A program made the translations under genes and the position numbers. The notes under the pieces are model-generated. The model had not been told where the DNA came from. It was given only the letters and a program-made list of their open reading frames with translations, and searched no databases. A stretch of 64,000 nt of DNA from Seminavis robusta (lineage: Eukaryota; Bacillariophyta; Bacillariophyceae; Naviculales; Naviculaceae): positions 1 to 64,000 of the forward strand of contig CAICTM010000146.1 of the NCBI GenBank assembly GCA_903772945.1. Reading direction: 5' to 3'. How positions within the stretch are numbered: the first letter of the stretch is position 1; each line of letters begins with the position of its first letter. Positions 1 through 10,036 of this stretch are shown piece by piece.

Positions 1-745
1 AAAGAGAGGATAACATTTAGAGGTTGTCCGAGCGCAAGGATCAGAAGGAGGAAGCTTTTCCTCACTAACAAGAGCGGAAAGGGCATAATGCCCTCCAACT
101 ATCTTACTCAGGAATTGAAGAAGGTTACTTTTGCTCGCATGGATAAAAGCAAGGCCCTTCCCACTAACGCCATGATCATCAAGTGTGCTTGTCGCCAAAT
201 TGATTGGGAGGTACGTCCATATTTATTTTATGCTAATGCCCCAAAATTGACTCATTTAAATACAATTCCCTGTTGCGCAAAGGTTGATGAGGAAAAGGAG
301 CTTTTCATGTGGTACTGGAGCGAGTTTTTGCCTAAGGTCTTCGGAGCCATTGATTGGGGCAAGAATGTTATGGTCTACAAGACCATCAGCGAAGCCAAAA
401 CGACCACCAACAAGCCCATTTTCACAACACTCCCTCACCATGAGGCCAAGGCGGTTGTTGTTTGGGACAACAATGAAGCCAAGTGTACCGAGCTGCACCA
501 ATGGTCAAGGAGCACCCAGGTTAGGCCCAACCCATCAAAGGTGGGAAGTACACCAATGTTTATGCTGGCCAAAGCGAGCGTACTGCTTGGGAAGCTGATG
601 TTTTGGAAGCCTACAACCAATATAAGAAAAAGGTGAAAGAGCCCCATTCCAGTGCCCACAAGGGCAGCATTATCAGTCTCGAGCAGAAGACTCTGGAGAT
701 TTTGCGCATTGCAAATGAGCAAACCAACAACTGGCTACCCACAAG
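1..745 (+). pseudogene. Broken repeat-associated ORF, truncated at window edge
   Basis: A coding-like stretch enters from before the window. Readable frame from 88 (MPSNYLTQELKK) runs to about 210, where a GTACGT donor and a CGCAAAG acceptor near 282 could remove a short intron; the next part reads VDEEKELFMWYWSEFLPKVF and on to about 510. There the good frame shifts by one base, passes one in-frame TAG near 524, and continues as KYTNVYAGQSERTAWE to SLEQKTLEILRIANEQ, ending near 753. I do not recognise the family. The composition, setting among transposons and double break suggest a decayed mobile-element protein. Function not assigned. Confidence 0.4.
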
Positions 746-1029
746 CACACTCTGAAATCAACAAAGCGCCAACAAGGCATAGAGCCAAGAACGCACTCGG
801 AGCCGCCCAGAGCTAAAAAAGGCCAAGACGGTTACCACTTAGGAACATGAAGCATGACGATCAATAACCATGTGAGAGCACTTCTGTTTGGACCATATTG
901 GGCATTGTCTCTCGGTCCTCTGAATGGACTTCTGGCCGGGTCTGAAAAAGGTGTGGTCAAGTCGCAAATCTCGTCTAGACCCAATTGGACAACTGCCTGG
1001 AGCGTATCCTGCACATCAGTTGCATGCCT

Positions 1030-1480
1030 TAATCGAACAACCAGACCCTATTTTTGGGACGGATTTAGGACGAGGTTCCCCTTATAGGGATGGGTTTCGA
1101 AACCGACCCAAAAATAGGGACGGTTTCTGAAAAATAGGGACGGTTTCCTGAAAAAACGTCCCTAATTATGGGACGGGTTTCGATTTAGGGTGAGTTGAAG
1201 TCTATACGGACTGCAAGGTAATCTGAACGACCTTAGGGCGGTGAAAACGACCTAGAAGGTCAAAATAGGGAGGCTGAAAGTCCCATGTGTTTTAACTGAC
1301 AAAATAGGGACGGTATTCTGAAAAAAACGTCCCTAATTTAGGACGGGTTTCGATTTAGAGGGTCGACCGAAAAGGTCGGATTCGAAACCGACCTAATTGA
1401 GTCGGATTTAGGGACGGGTATTCCCCAAAGCCGACCCTAAATTAGGTCGGGTTTAAAGGTCATGCACGATATGAGGAACG
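1030..1480. repeat. GGGACGG/TCCC satellite-like or MITE-like repeat
   Basis: The block repeats short words on both strands: AAAATAGGGACGG, ACGTCCCTAATT, GGGACGGGTTTCGATTTAG. Two longer related segments lie at about 1108-1195 and 1303-1375, each going from AATAGGGACGG through a poly-A run and ACGTCCC to GGGTTTCGATTTAG. Palindromic pieces such as GGTTTCGAAACCGACC and GGTCGGATTCGAAACCGACC occur at both ends. No coding frame is credible. It could be a degraded foldback element or local satellite. Confidence 0.6.
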
Positions 1481-3185
1481 CTCCTAGCAGTGTTTGCGTC
1501 ACGTTCTTGATGACTTTCTGCGAACTGTTTCTGCAACAACCAAAGACTTATTCTGCTCAGCCCTGCTTTCTATGTGCCCTCTCCTACTAAATGGTACTGT
1601 TTCTGTAGCTAATAACTAAGTTAACAGATTATTAGTTGTAAACTGCTTTGTCATTGTTTGTCGTAAGTCATGTTCACTTGGGCAAAGTAATTGACGGATA
1701 ATGTAGGTATGGATGTGTCGGCTTGTGCAAGGGATCTGTTGGCGTCTTGCATGGCGATATCAGCGCCATTGGGTAAATTCTGTGATGCTCCTTTGCTGCT
1801 TGTGCTCATATTTGTAATGCACTTGCGAAAATGTCCGGGGACTCCGGCAAAGCTACGTGCCGTCCTATCACTATCACCCAAGCTCACTTTTTGGAGGCAT
1901 TTGCCCAAATATACCACGCACTGGACATAAAGCGGGCGTACCGCCAGATCTCTGTACGGAGCACATCTTTTTCGACGCACTTCCACAAAAATATGACGGA
2001 CTCGCAGGACATTATGTTTGTTCATTTGGCAATATGAGCTGTTGAACGAGTACATGATTTGGCGTATGTTGTGGGTAAAATAATGCCCTTCGACATGATA
2101 AGGGACCCACATAAATGAGTCGCTAAAATTTGATCCAGCGTTTTGTGCACCTTCCCCATAATATCCACTTTGCCCAAAATGCGCTTCTTAGATGAGAGCA
2201 CACAAGGGTCCCACCACAACCAACATTGGCAGGAGACCTAGTGGTCCATCACCCACAGTGACACCCAAGGTTCCCAGCCTGGTTCCCACAGAACCACCAA
2301 CCTATGGCACAGCCAATGCCACAAGACTCGTACCCAATGAGGTGCCATTGTCTTTGGATAGGACCAGCCTTGGTCCAACCATCACCAGTCCATTTGCCAG
2401 GAGGCCCACCAAGCAGATACCCTCTGCTCTTGGTGGAATCCATGGGGAGCAACCACAGCAAGCACCTTTGACCAAGACAGCTTTGGTGTCTCCTACCCAG
2501 GAGCTGACTGCCATGGTGTCGCCTTCCCAGAAGCTGACCGCCACCATGCTTTCTACCCCAAAGCTGGCTGACATGGCATTAGTGCATGGCAATGGACCAA
2601 TCCCGGTGACGCCCCTGGATTTTCGGACGGGCAACTAGACTACGTCCCTGTCTGGTACAGCCCATCCATGCCATCCGTCAAGGGACATGATTGCGGGGCA
2701 AGAAGGCCGCTCCACTGAGAGCTTGCCGCCGCTGAATTCGGCCTGTGGCAAAGCCACGAATATTTGTCTACATATGAAGAAAACAAACAACAGCTATGAT
2801 AGCAACCAGCACCGCCGACACCTACCTAGTCTGGCCATGCTGATGAAGCAGGCAACCCCTTTGCCTACCTTTGGTCCAGCAACCAACCAACCATGTGCAA
2901 GTCCCTCCACAGTTGAGATCCCCCATCTCGCATTGTGTTCCACTAGCAGTCGATGCTGAGTGGCCCATGGATGTTCCATTCATGGGGAGAGTTTGTAGAT
3001 AGTTAGTTAGTAACTAGTCGTATATCGTGGCATTCCCATGAGAGCGGATCCATACGCACTCGTGGGGAGCGATAACTTTTAGGAGCGAGAGCTCTGGATC
3101 CCGTCAGAGATAGCTCCAACAGCTATGCTGGCCTACAGCTCCAGCATGCACAGTTGGCTTATCTCCAGCAAAGCAGCAAGAAAGG
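1481..3185. other. Non-genic stretch with no supported gene
   Basis: No convincing coding region was found. A plus frame at 2192-2638 is rich in Pro, Thr and Ser but has no recognisable domain and an antisense frame of similar length. Around 1920-1950 the words ALDIKRAYRQI resemble a reverse transcriptase motif, but the flanks do not support it. Probably old transposon sequence. Confidence 0.4.
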
Positions 3186-3188
3186 ATC

Positions 3189-3630
3189 GACATGTTTGAG
3201 ATTGCACCCTTTTTTCAAGGTAGCCCTGGCGACAACAGCCGACTTCGTCGTGTGTTGCCGCCCGGTATCATTCCCTCATTATAACCTTCTTTTTTATTAA
3301 GCTAGCCCTGGCGACAACACCCGACTTTGTCGTGTGTTGCCGCCCGCTAACCATAATTTTACAGCTGTCACTCCCGTATGTACCTGTAACTTTTGTAGCT
3401 TCTGCTGGCTTATTGTGTTGAGTGCACTAACCTTAAATAATCAAAATTTATTCCTACCCCTAAATTCGTAGAACCTTCAATTTCTGGTTCTGTTGGCTTA
3501 TGCATATCTCTACCTCTATATGTTGGCTTCACCGGAACAGGAAATAGGAAATAGGCAATAGCATATAAGAAATACCGAAAAAGGGGGTGATGGCTCAGGC
3601 AGATAGACTGCCGAGGTCAAAGTTGAAATT
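3189..3630 (+). repeat. Solo-LTR-like repeat, copy 1
   Basis: This copy begins TGTTTGAGATTGCACCC and shares a long series of blocks with 12392-12740: TAGCCCTGGCGACAACA, GTGTGTTGCCGCC, GAGTGCACTAA, TTATTCCTACCCCTAAATTC, a CTTCAATT block, TTGGCTTATGC, and the end block CTCAGGCAGATAGACTGCC. The GGCGACAACAC ... GTGTTGCCGCC core is an imperfect inverted repeat and is duplicated within this copy (about 3220-3255 and 3306-3345). The TG start and the purine run before copy 2 suggest an LTR of a copia-type element, but no coding partner sits next to it. Confidence 0.55.
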
Positions 3631-3731
3631 GTGAGAAACCGAAATTCACCAAAACAGGGGGATCCCACAGACACAAAATTTGCCATTAAAGGGGTAGAGG
3701 ACTCAGGGAGTTAGACTACCGAGGTAAAGAC
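3584..3731 (+). repeat. Degenerate ~106-bp spaced direct repeat
   Basis: GGCTCAGGCAGATAGACTGC at 3590 reappears about 106 bases later as GGACTCAGGGAGTTAGACTA, each followed by CCGAGGT and AAAG. The first copy also matches the end of the repeat at 12705-12735. It may be the leader region just inside an LTR. Confidence 0.45.
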
Positions 3732-3879
3732 TTTTCCCCATTATCCAAAGCCCACACATCACGGAAGAATTTGCATGGACGTGTCCTTGTGGAGGGACCA
3801 GCCTAACTACGGTAGGGATTCTAGCTAGAAGTTCCTGGCTAGCTAGCAAGTAGATCCAATTGCTAGCTTATCCCTTGTC

Positions 3880-5107
3880 AGCGAAACTCAAAGTGCTTAC
3901 GGGTTTGGGCCTTGAAGTTTGCAAGCATGATCTTCGTCGGTAAATCCCCTTCTGGCGGCACTATCACCTTCGGAATGTACGTCGACGACTGTCTCTATTG
4001 GGGATCCGATGATGCTACCAAAACATGGTTCGAAGAAGCTCTCGGTCAACAGCTCAAAATTGACTTTATGGGTGATTTATCCTTCTATCTCGGCGCACAC
4101 TAGCTACGATTGGCAAGTGCTTCCGGACGGACGTCTGCGTGTCCACTGCTCCCAAGAGGGTCACATCCACAAGATGCTTGACCAACACTCCCGATTGGAA
4201 GCGAACGCCATCGATAGTCCCTACCGTAGCGGCTTCCCGATTGATCGAGTGCCCCACGACAGACTCGACCCATCCGAGAAAACTTCGCTTGTGAAATCCT
4301 ACCAATCGATCATTAGCGGTCTGAACTGGATCAGCCTTAGCACTCGCCCCGATATCACTCCTCCCGTCACCAGTTTCCTGGCGTCGTACCTTCACAATCC
4401 CTCACCAGGTCATTTAACCAGTGCCAAACATGTCCTTCGCTACTTGAAAGGTTTCTCTGGTTGGGGCATCGCGTACACGCAGGCCGAAGCTTCTTCCGCG
4501 TTCCAGCAATTTGACCCTGAGGACTGCATGTGTAGCCTCATTTCTTGGCCCACTGACGGATCTCCCCAGATCAATATTCACGATCGACTCAATACGTACA
4601 CCGATTCCAACTGGGGCCCCCAGGATGCCAGTCATCCCAAGCCGGGTGAGACCCGCACTGACGGCGAAATGTGCTCCCTTTTGGGCGCTGTCGTTACCTA
4701 CATGGGTGGTCCTCTTGATTGGACCAGTGCTCGTGAGAAACGGGTTAGCTGCAGTGTGTCTGCGAATCAGAGATCAAAGCTATGGACGAAGGGGTCAAGA
4801 TGATCCTTGCTCTTTGCCAACTTTTTGAAGATCTTGGCATACCGCATCTTGCCGACCCCACACCGCTGATGTTCTGTGACAACCAGGGGGTATTTCCTGG
4901 GCACAATCCGAAGCTGCTACTAAACGGCTCCGTCATCACAACCTTCGGGAAGTCGCCGTCCGCGATTCACTCCGTCTTGGGGGAATCTCCCTCCGTCACA
5001 TTCCCGGCGTACTCAATCCTTTCGATCTTTTCACCAAAGAAATGAAGGATAAACGTCACTTCTTCGATCTCCGCGCCTGTCTCATGGCTCCCCGCGCGCC
5101 TGTGTAA
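3880..5107 (+). pseudogene. Ty1/copia (CoDi-like) pol 3' fragment: RT end plus RNase H
   Basis: This is the C-terminal part of a copia polyprotein. It contains the reverse transcriptase YVDD box (YVDDCLYWGSDD, about 3978-4013), LGQQLKIDFMGDLSFYLGAH, the STRPDITPPV and NPSPGHL..AKHVLRYLKG block that leads into RNase H, and the RNase H parts YTDSNWG, LLGAVVTYMGGPLDW and LMFCDNQG. The protein ends EMKDKRHFFDLRACLMAPRA before TAA at 5105-5107. The reading frame changes at least near 4100, 4765 and 4890-5040, so this copy cannot make one protein. Gag, protease, integrase and most of RT are absent upstream. Confidence 0.85.
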
Positions 5108-5124
5108 TGGCATGCGATCCAGGG

Positions 5125-5221
5125 GGTGTTAGCGTTCGAGGGATCGATACGTAAACAGCCTACTGGCTTATAGCTAAGTGACTCTCCACCATTCAAATAG
5201 ATTCACTCTTTTAAACCAACA
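5125..5221 (+). repeat. Probable 3' LTR of the copia fragment
   Basis: Eighteen bases after the pol stop a purine tract (CCAGGGGG) precedes TGTTAGCGTTCGAGGG, the expected polypurine tract plus LTR start. A matching CCAACA end is seen at about 5216-5221, giving a TGTTAG ... CCAACA unit of about 97 bp. No second copy lies in the window, so the end is a guess; the LTR may extend further. Confidence 0.45.
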
Positions 5222-5557
5222 CCATGGCGCTTTATGCTTATTAAATGAAAGAGCCAAAAAATAAGCAAAATGAGCACCTTTGCTTCAATTGCAGCCAGAA
5301 GTGATTTGCGAGTGGTAGCCTTCAATTTGCATGCAACGCAATTCTTATATCTTCGGAACCTCACGATCGCACCTCCACTCATTGGATTTCATCGGATCTG
5401 ACGGTTTATTATAGAACGAACCGGCAGGTTTTGTATTGGTACGGTAGGATTTCTATGTGTTCTACTGAAACCGACCGTTAAATACAAAACCAGCCGTTAC
5501 TTATTCCATAAGTCATACAAAACCAGCCGTTATCGTTGCATTCGAAACAAACCGGTT

Positions 5558-5672
5558 ACTTAAGGACGTCTGTGCCCCATCGGTCTCCGGCCTGACCGAG
5601 GGCTGGGCTTGCGCCCTCCCTTAAGCCATGGGTCAGACCTCCGACCTTCGGGTCCCTGCCTGACCCTTAAGT
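5558..5672. repeat. GC-rich foldback block bounded by ACTTAAGG/CCTTAAGT
   Basis: A 115-bp block starts ACTTAAGG and ends CCTTAAGT, exact reverse complements, with an internal CCCTTAAG and loosely complementary arms (CTCCGGCCTGACC against GGTCAGACCTCCG). It is much more GC-rich than its flanks. It could be a small foldback element or a structured RNA; nothing further supports either. Confidence 0.4.
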
Positions 5673-5887
5673 AGACAGTTCGTTTCTAATCATATCATAG
5701 TATTAGTCGTTGAACGAGAAACTGAATACAGGACCAGTACCTAGACGTCTACGTGTATAGTACATATAACAGGCAACAGCGAAGCGCGATACTAAATAAA
5801 TACAACGTGATAGGACACTCCACACTAAATCCCATATGCAATTCGATGTAAAAATCGAGACCGGTACTAGTATCACATGTTTAATTA

Positions 5888-5913
5888 AAGGAAGGGATGG
5901 AAATCCCTTCCTT
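5888..5913. repeat. Perfect 11-bp hairpin with GGAA loop
   Basis: AAGGAAGGGAT and ATCCCTTCCTT are exact reverse complements separated by GGAA. Read as RNA on the plus strand the loop is a GNRA tetraloop. No adjacent gene explains it. Confidence 0.6.
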
Positions 5914-6255
5914 CGGCTTTGTCGCAGTCACTGCCTGACTAGACTCGTATCCAAACAGAGCGAGACAGCAGCAATCCAATAAGAAACATTAGAGTGATCT
6001 GGGCTTTACGACCGACCGTTTCCCGGAATACTCTCTTCAGGGCTGTATATCGAATATAGTATATGTAAAGAGGGGAATCGATAGAACACATGTTGCTGAG
6101 TAAGCCAAAAAATTCTCATCTTCATACTGTACTTATTGGGGGAGTTATGGACGGTTGAAGATATGCAGTCAACGGTCATCGAATTCTTTTGGCTGCAGAT
6201 TAAGACCGAATGACGTCAGTCGTGCCTCTAGTACTGAATCTACGTAGGATCCTAC

Positions 6256-6437
6256 TTACGCACCTCTATCGAGTGAAACACCACGGCGCACCTCTATCGA
6301 GTGAAACTCCGTATCTTTCGCACCTCTATCGTTGCTTCGCTCCCGTAGAGGTGCGAAGCACCTCTATCGTCTATCGTCTCTCCGCACATGCATAAAGCAC
6401 CTCTATCGAAGCACCTCTATCGAAGCACCTCTATCGA
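6256..6437 (+). repeat. Interspersed 12-mer GCACCTCTATCG array
   Basis: The word CACCTCTATCG occurs about seven times in the direct orientation (near 6261, 6289, 6321, 6359, 6398, 6413 and 6426) and once inverted (GTAGAGGTGCG near 6345). Spacing falls from about 30 to 15 bases toward the gene at 6484. The position just upstream of the transposase start suggests a subterminal binding-site array or promoter of the element. Confidence 0.65.
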
Positions 6438-6483
6438 CACTCCTTCTTTTATCGTTCGTCTACCGACACTCGTTCCTCTCAAG

Positions 6484-9135
6484 ATGGCCGTTTCCGACAG
6501 CAGTGACGATGGCATTGACGAAGGCATTGACGAAGAAGACGATGGCATTGAGGACGAGGACGGATGCATTGACGAAGAGGATTACGAAGAGGATTACGAC
6601 CATGATAGGGACTTCCAGATCAAGTACGTTGATCATTACAAGCAGGTTGCCGTAACGGATTTCTTCAAAAAGAAAAGGAGCCGTGGTCGTCCCAAGAAAA
6701 GGCTGACAGTTGCAGGCGAGAAAGTGTTTGTGACGAAGAAGAGAGGCCCTGGTCGGCCAAAGGGATCCACCAAATTCAAAACCGCCACGGAGAAAGAGAA
6801 AGCAGCCAGGAAGAAGAAGATACCCGCAGCCAAGAAGGCTCCTCCTCCCGCAAAGGTCGCTGGGCAAAGAGGAAGCGCATGAATTGGTCTGGGCCCAAGA
6901 ACAAGCCGAATTTTGATTTGGCCAAGACGGAGTGGTTCAACAAGAGCGGAAGAGCTCTTGACTCCAATGGAGAGTCAACCCTCTCTATGGCTCGATTCGC
7001 CAAGCTAGTTGGTATTCCCTATAATACTTTCAAAGCTCATGTCTGTAAAGACGAATCCAAAAGGCGCACAATCACGAACGGCCAAGGACACGTCCTTTGG
7101 TTGCCAAAACGGATCAAATCTTCATTGCGACAGTTGCTGCCAGGTTGGATAGAGGCAATGACGGGGCCTCTGCCTCCGAATGTATTGATATGGTACAAGA
7201 AATTGAACCAGAGCTCACTCGCAAGCAAGCCTCAGAGCACTTCCACCGTACTATTTTGAAGTCGTACCCAACCATCATCAAGCCTCGGACTGTTGCCGCC
7301 CAAGCCTCCACTACAAAAAGAACCAACATCAATGTGCAACAGTACCGTTGGCAAAGACCGTTGACTCCTTCGAAAGCTCGAAGGAACCAAGGGCGTGCAA
7401 CCTACCGGAAAATCCTTTGGGAAGTCATTGACATTTTATACGGAGGGACGAAACCTGCTTCATGGCTTGTCCCGATGGTTCCACCAAGGTGGTCGGTTCG
7501 GCGGCAGAACCAAGCATGAGAAGCGCACCAGTGATAGTCGAGACTCAATTACGATGTACCGCACTGGAAGCGCTGCTGGAGAGACTGGGCCCACAATGTT
7601 CCTTCTCAAAGGAAAGAAAAAGCAAGATGGTTACACTGATAAGTTTTTGCTAGACCATGGAGCAAAGTTGGGATCGACCATTATCATGACGCCAAATGCT
7701 TTCATGACAACGGAAGCTGGGAAGAACTCACGGTTCCTCTGTGCAAAGGGCTCCGGAATATTGATCCCATTGTGGCTTCCAACCCACAGTGGTGGATGCT
7801 GGAAATCTGGGACGGCTTTGGTGCTCACATGGCCTCTTTTCCTGCTTTACAGAACAGGTACGATTACAAGATACTGTCACTTAAGGAGGAGGGAGATTCC
7901 TCTCATGTGAACCAAGCCTATGACAGACTTGTTGCCAAGGCGGACAAGGCGGCAAAGAACGATTGTCTGTCTTATTTGAGACGAACGGTATTTGAAAATC
8001 GTGGAGTCGTCGACCAGTGGTGTCTGATTAGTGTTGGTCTGTTCGCCATTCGTGCCACAACCTCTACGGCATGGGAACGTTCATTCACGGCCGTCAATTT
8101 GAACCCACACACCAGACTCCCATTTTCCGAGTGGTGTGTCAAAATAGCGGACTTCATGCAAGGCGGTGATTCATTCAGAAAGAAGGAGTAACAGATCTGT
8201 ACGCACTCTTGCCGTCATTCTGGCACGGCATGACTCCTGAAGAGAAGAAAGCATCCTTGGCTACTTACAAGAAACACGATGGTTGGTCCGTCCCATGCAT
8301 CAAAGCCATGATGGAGCAAGCCTTCGTGCCACCCGCTCAAATGCAAAACGTCCGTTTGTGTATTGAGTTGGCAATTGAAGATCCTTCACATCTAGAGAGA
8401 ATGCTTCCTGCGAAAGATGTTCTGTCGTTGGCTGCTTTAGATCCGGAGGTGGAAACAGCCGAGGCCAAACGGAAGAAGGCAGAGGAGGGCCTTGATATGT
8501 TAATGCTTAAGCCACCTTCAAAACAGGGACTCGAACTGTTTGAGCATATGTGTGACAAGCGGTCGCTGTTTAGTGCGAAGATGTCACCGTCAAAGCATCT
8601 CGACGTAACCATGTCTTCACACAATCGGTCGAAGCTAATCCAAGCTACCGAAGCAGTGACCGTCAAGAGGAAGATCATTGGAAACAAACTAGTGGCAGTC
8701 AACAAGATGAAGGCTGCTCGGAGAAGGCTGGATGCTACTGGCAACATTAAGAACCATGCCGCCCTGGTCAACGATGAGAGGGTGTTGCTCAAGCTCAAGA
8801 ACAGGCAACGACTTACGGATGGCATGGCCAAAATCGACGAGTTTCAAAAGAAACTGGCACTAGAAAAGAAGCGCAAAGCCCAAGAAAGCCTCAACAGTCT
8901 GGCCCCAAATGCAAAGGAGAAGCTCAAGCGAAAGCAGGTTGTTGCTTCCCTGACCAAAGCAGAGATCGTTGCCCTGTTGACAATCTACTTCAGGTCCAAG
9001 TCAGACTGCAAATTGGCCAAGGGAACCTTGGTAATTGAATTGGAGAACATGATTGATGCCAAGCCTGATGTGCTACAGGTACAGCTGAAGCCTAAAGCAG
9101 CTCCAGTAGCTGCTTTGGCTGCTGGGATGCCCTAG
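6484..9135 (+). pseudogene. AT-hook/DDE-type transposase, frameshifted
   Basis: Start chosen at 6484 (MAVSDSSDDGID), the first ATG after the 12-mer array; the earlier ATG at 6388 would translate repeats. The product has an acidic N-terminus, two AT-hook-like motifs (RGRPKK and GPGRPKGS, about 6680-6780), a helix-turn-helix-like part (MARFAKLVGIPYNTFKAHV), a second DNA-binding-like part (ELTRKQASEHFHRTILKSYP), and a catalytic-like core with WWMLEIWDGFGAH and EEGDSSHVNQAYD (about 7790-7925), as in DDE_1/pogo-like transposases. A long basic coiled tail follows (8209-9135). Frame changes near 6860, 7105, 7480, 7780 and 8187 break it. Exact superfamily is uncertain. Confidence 0.65.
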
Positions 9136-9630
9136 ATCCAGCCAGGTCTTAAGCTATATAGCCATAATAATATTATAGTCTTAAGGTATCAGCCCAGAAT
9201 ATTACAATAGTCTTAATGCACTGCAGGTCTTAATACCCAGATCACTCTACAGCATTTTGTACTGGACGACAGGCGACAAGTCACGCTGCACTAAGTATTG
9301 GCAACTGACTGACCCCAACCACAGGCGACAAGCTGACTGGCTCATCACACTGACTGACTATTCAGTCGATAGATAGCACTATAAACGCAGTTTGCCTGTA
9401 AACCATGACACTATTGTTTGTTTTATTCCGATACGATGTACCATTCACAATGACGTTTTACATGGCCGTCATAGTTGGATGCAACGGCATAGCAGCAAGA
9501 TCATAGCTCTGTGCAAGATCACCCAACTGTCCAAAACAAGAACGCTCAAGAGACTCCAAGAGACTCCACTCTTCGTTGTCAAACTTCTTCTTTCTTGGTT
9601 GCCAAACTATTCGTCGTCATCGCTGCTGCT
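9136..9630. other. Transposon 3' flank, no gene
   Basis: AT-rich sequence with repeated GTCTTAA words (about 9146-9235) and two GGCGACAAG words near 9271 and 9325. No supported coding region. Confidence 0.4.
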
Positions 9631-10036
9631 GCAAGGTCCTGAAACGGGACTCAAAGGATAGTTTCACGCTTTTTGTTAGCTTCACCCTTTTGGGTTAGTT
9701 TCACGCTTTTTGTTAGTTTCACCCTTTTTGGTCAGTTTCACGCTTTTTTGGTTAGTTTCACGCTTTTTGGGTTAGTTTCACGCTTTTGGGTTAGTTTCAA
9801 GCTTTTAAGTTAGTTTCACGATTTTAGTCGTGTTTACGTTGATTTACTATGACAGTTACTGTACTAGTTTCACGCTTTTTGGTTAGTTTCACGCTTTTTG
9901 GGTTAGTTTCACGCTTTTGGGTTAGTTTCACGCTTTTGGGTTAGTTTCAAGGAAACGGTGATCCATTTTCGGTGAAACTAACAAAAAGCGTGAAACTAAC
10001 CCAAAAGCGTGAAACTAGTCCCATTTCAGGACCTTG
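9631..10036. mobile_element. Foldback element with internal TTAGTTTCACGCTTTT array
   Basis: The left end reads GCAAGGTCCTGAAACGGGAC and the right end is its near-perfect inverse (GTCCCATTTCAGGACCTTGC, 10018-10037). Both are followed inward by the same TAGTTTCACGCTTTT repeat, so the terminal inverted repeats are about 60 bp. Between them lie roughly a dozen direct copies of a 17-20 bp unit, TTAGTTTCACGCTTTTTGGG and variants. The right end forms the last codons of the minus-strand ORF at 10015-11445. A diverged relative occurs at 23820-24300. This resembles a non-autonomous DNA transposon end carrying transposase-binding repeats. Confidence 0.65.

Larger units (their letters stand above)
5222..6255. 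other. Non-genic region with hairpins
   Basis: No gene is supported. The region holds repeats of AAACCAGCCGTTA (about 5480-5535), a GC-rich foldback block at 5558-5672 and a perfect hairpin at 5888-5913, both listed separately. Confidence 0.5.

Noticed and set aside
1900-1960. ALDIKRAYRQI, similar to a reverse transcriptase motif
   Set aside because: Only a dozen residues match; flanking blocks of an RT are missing in all frames.
2192-2638. 148-codon open frame rich in Pro/Thr
   Set aside because: No domain, no signal, repetitive composition and a competing antisense frame of similar length.
6388-6483. Earlier ATG for the transposase
   Set aside because: It would translate the CACCTCTATCG repeats; the start at 6484 opens the acidic N-terminus directly.
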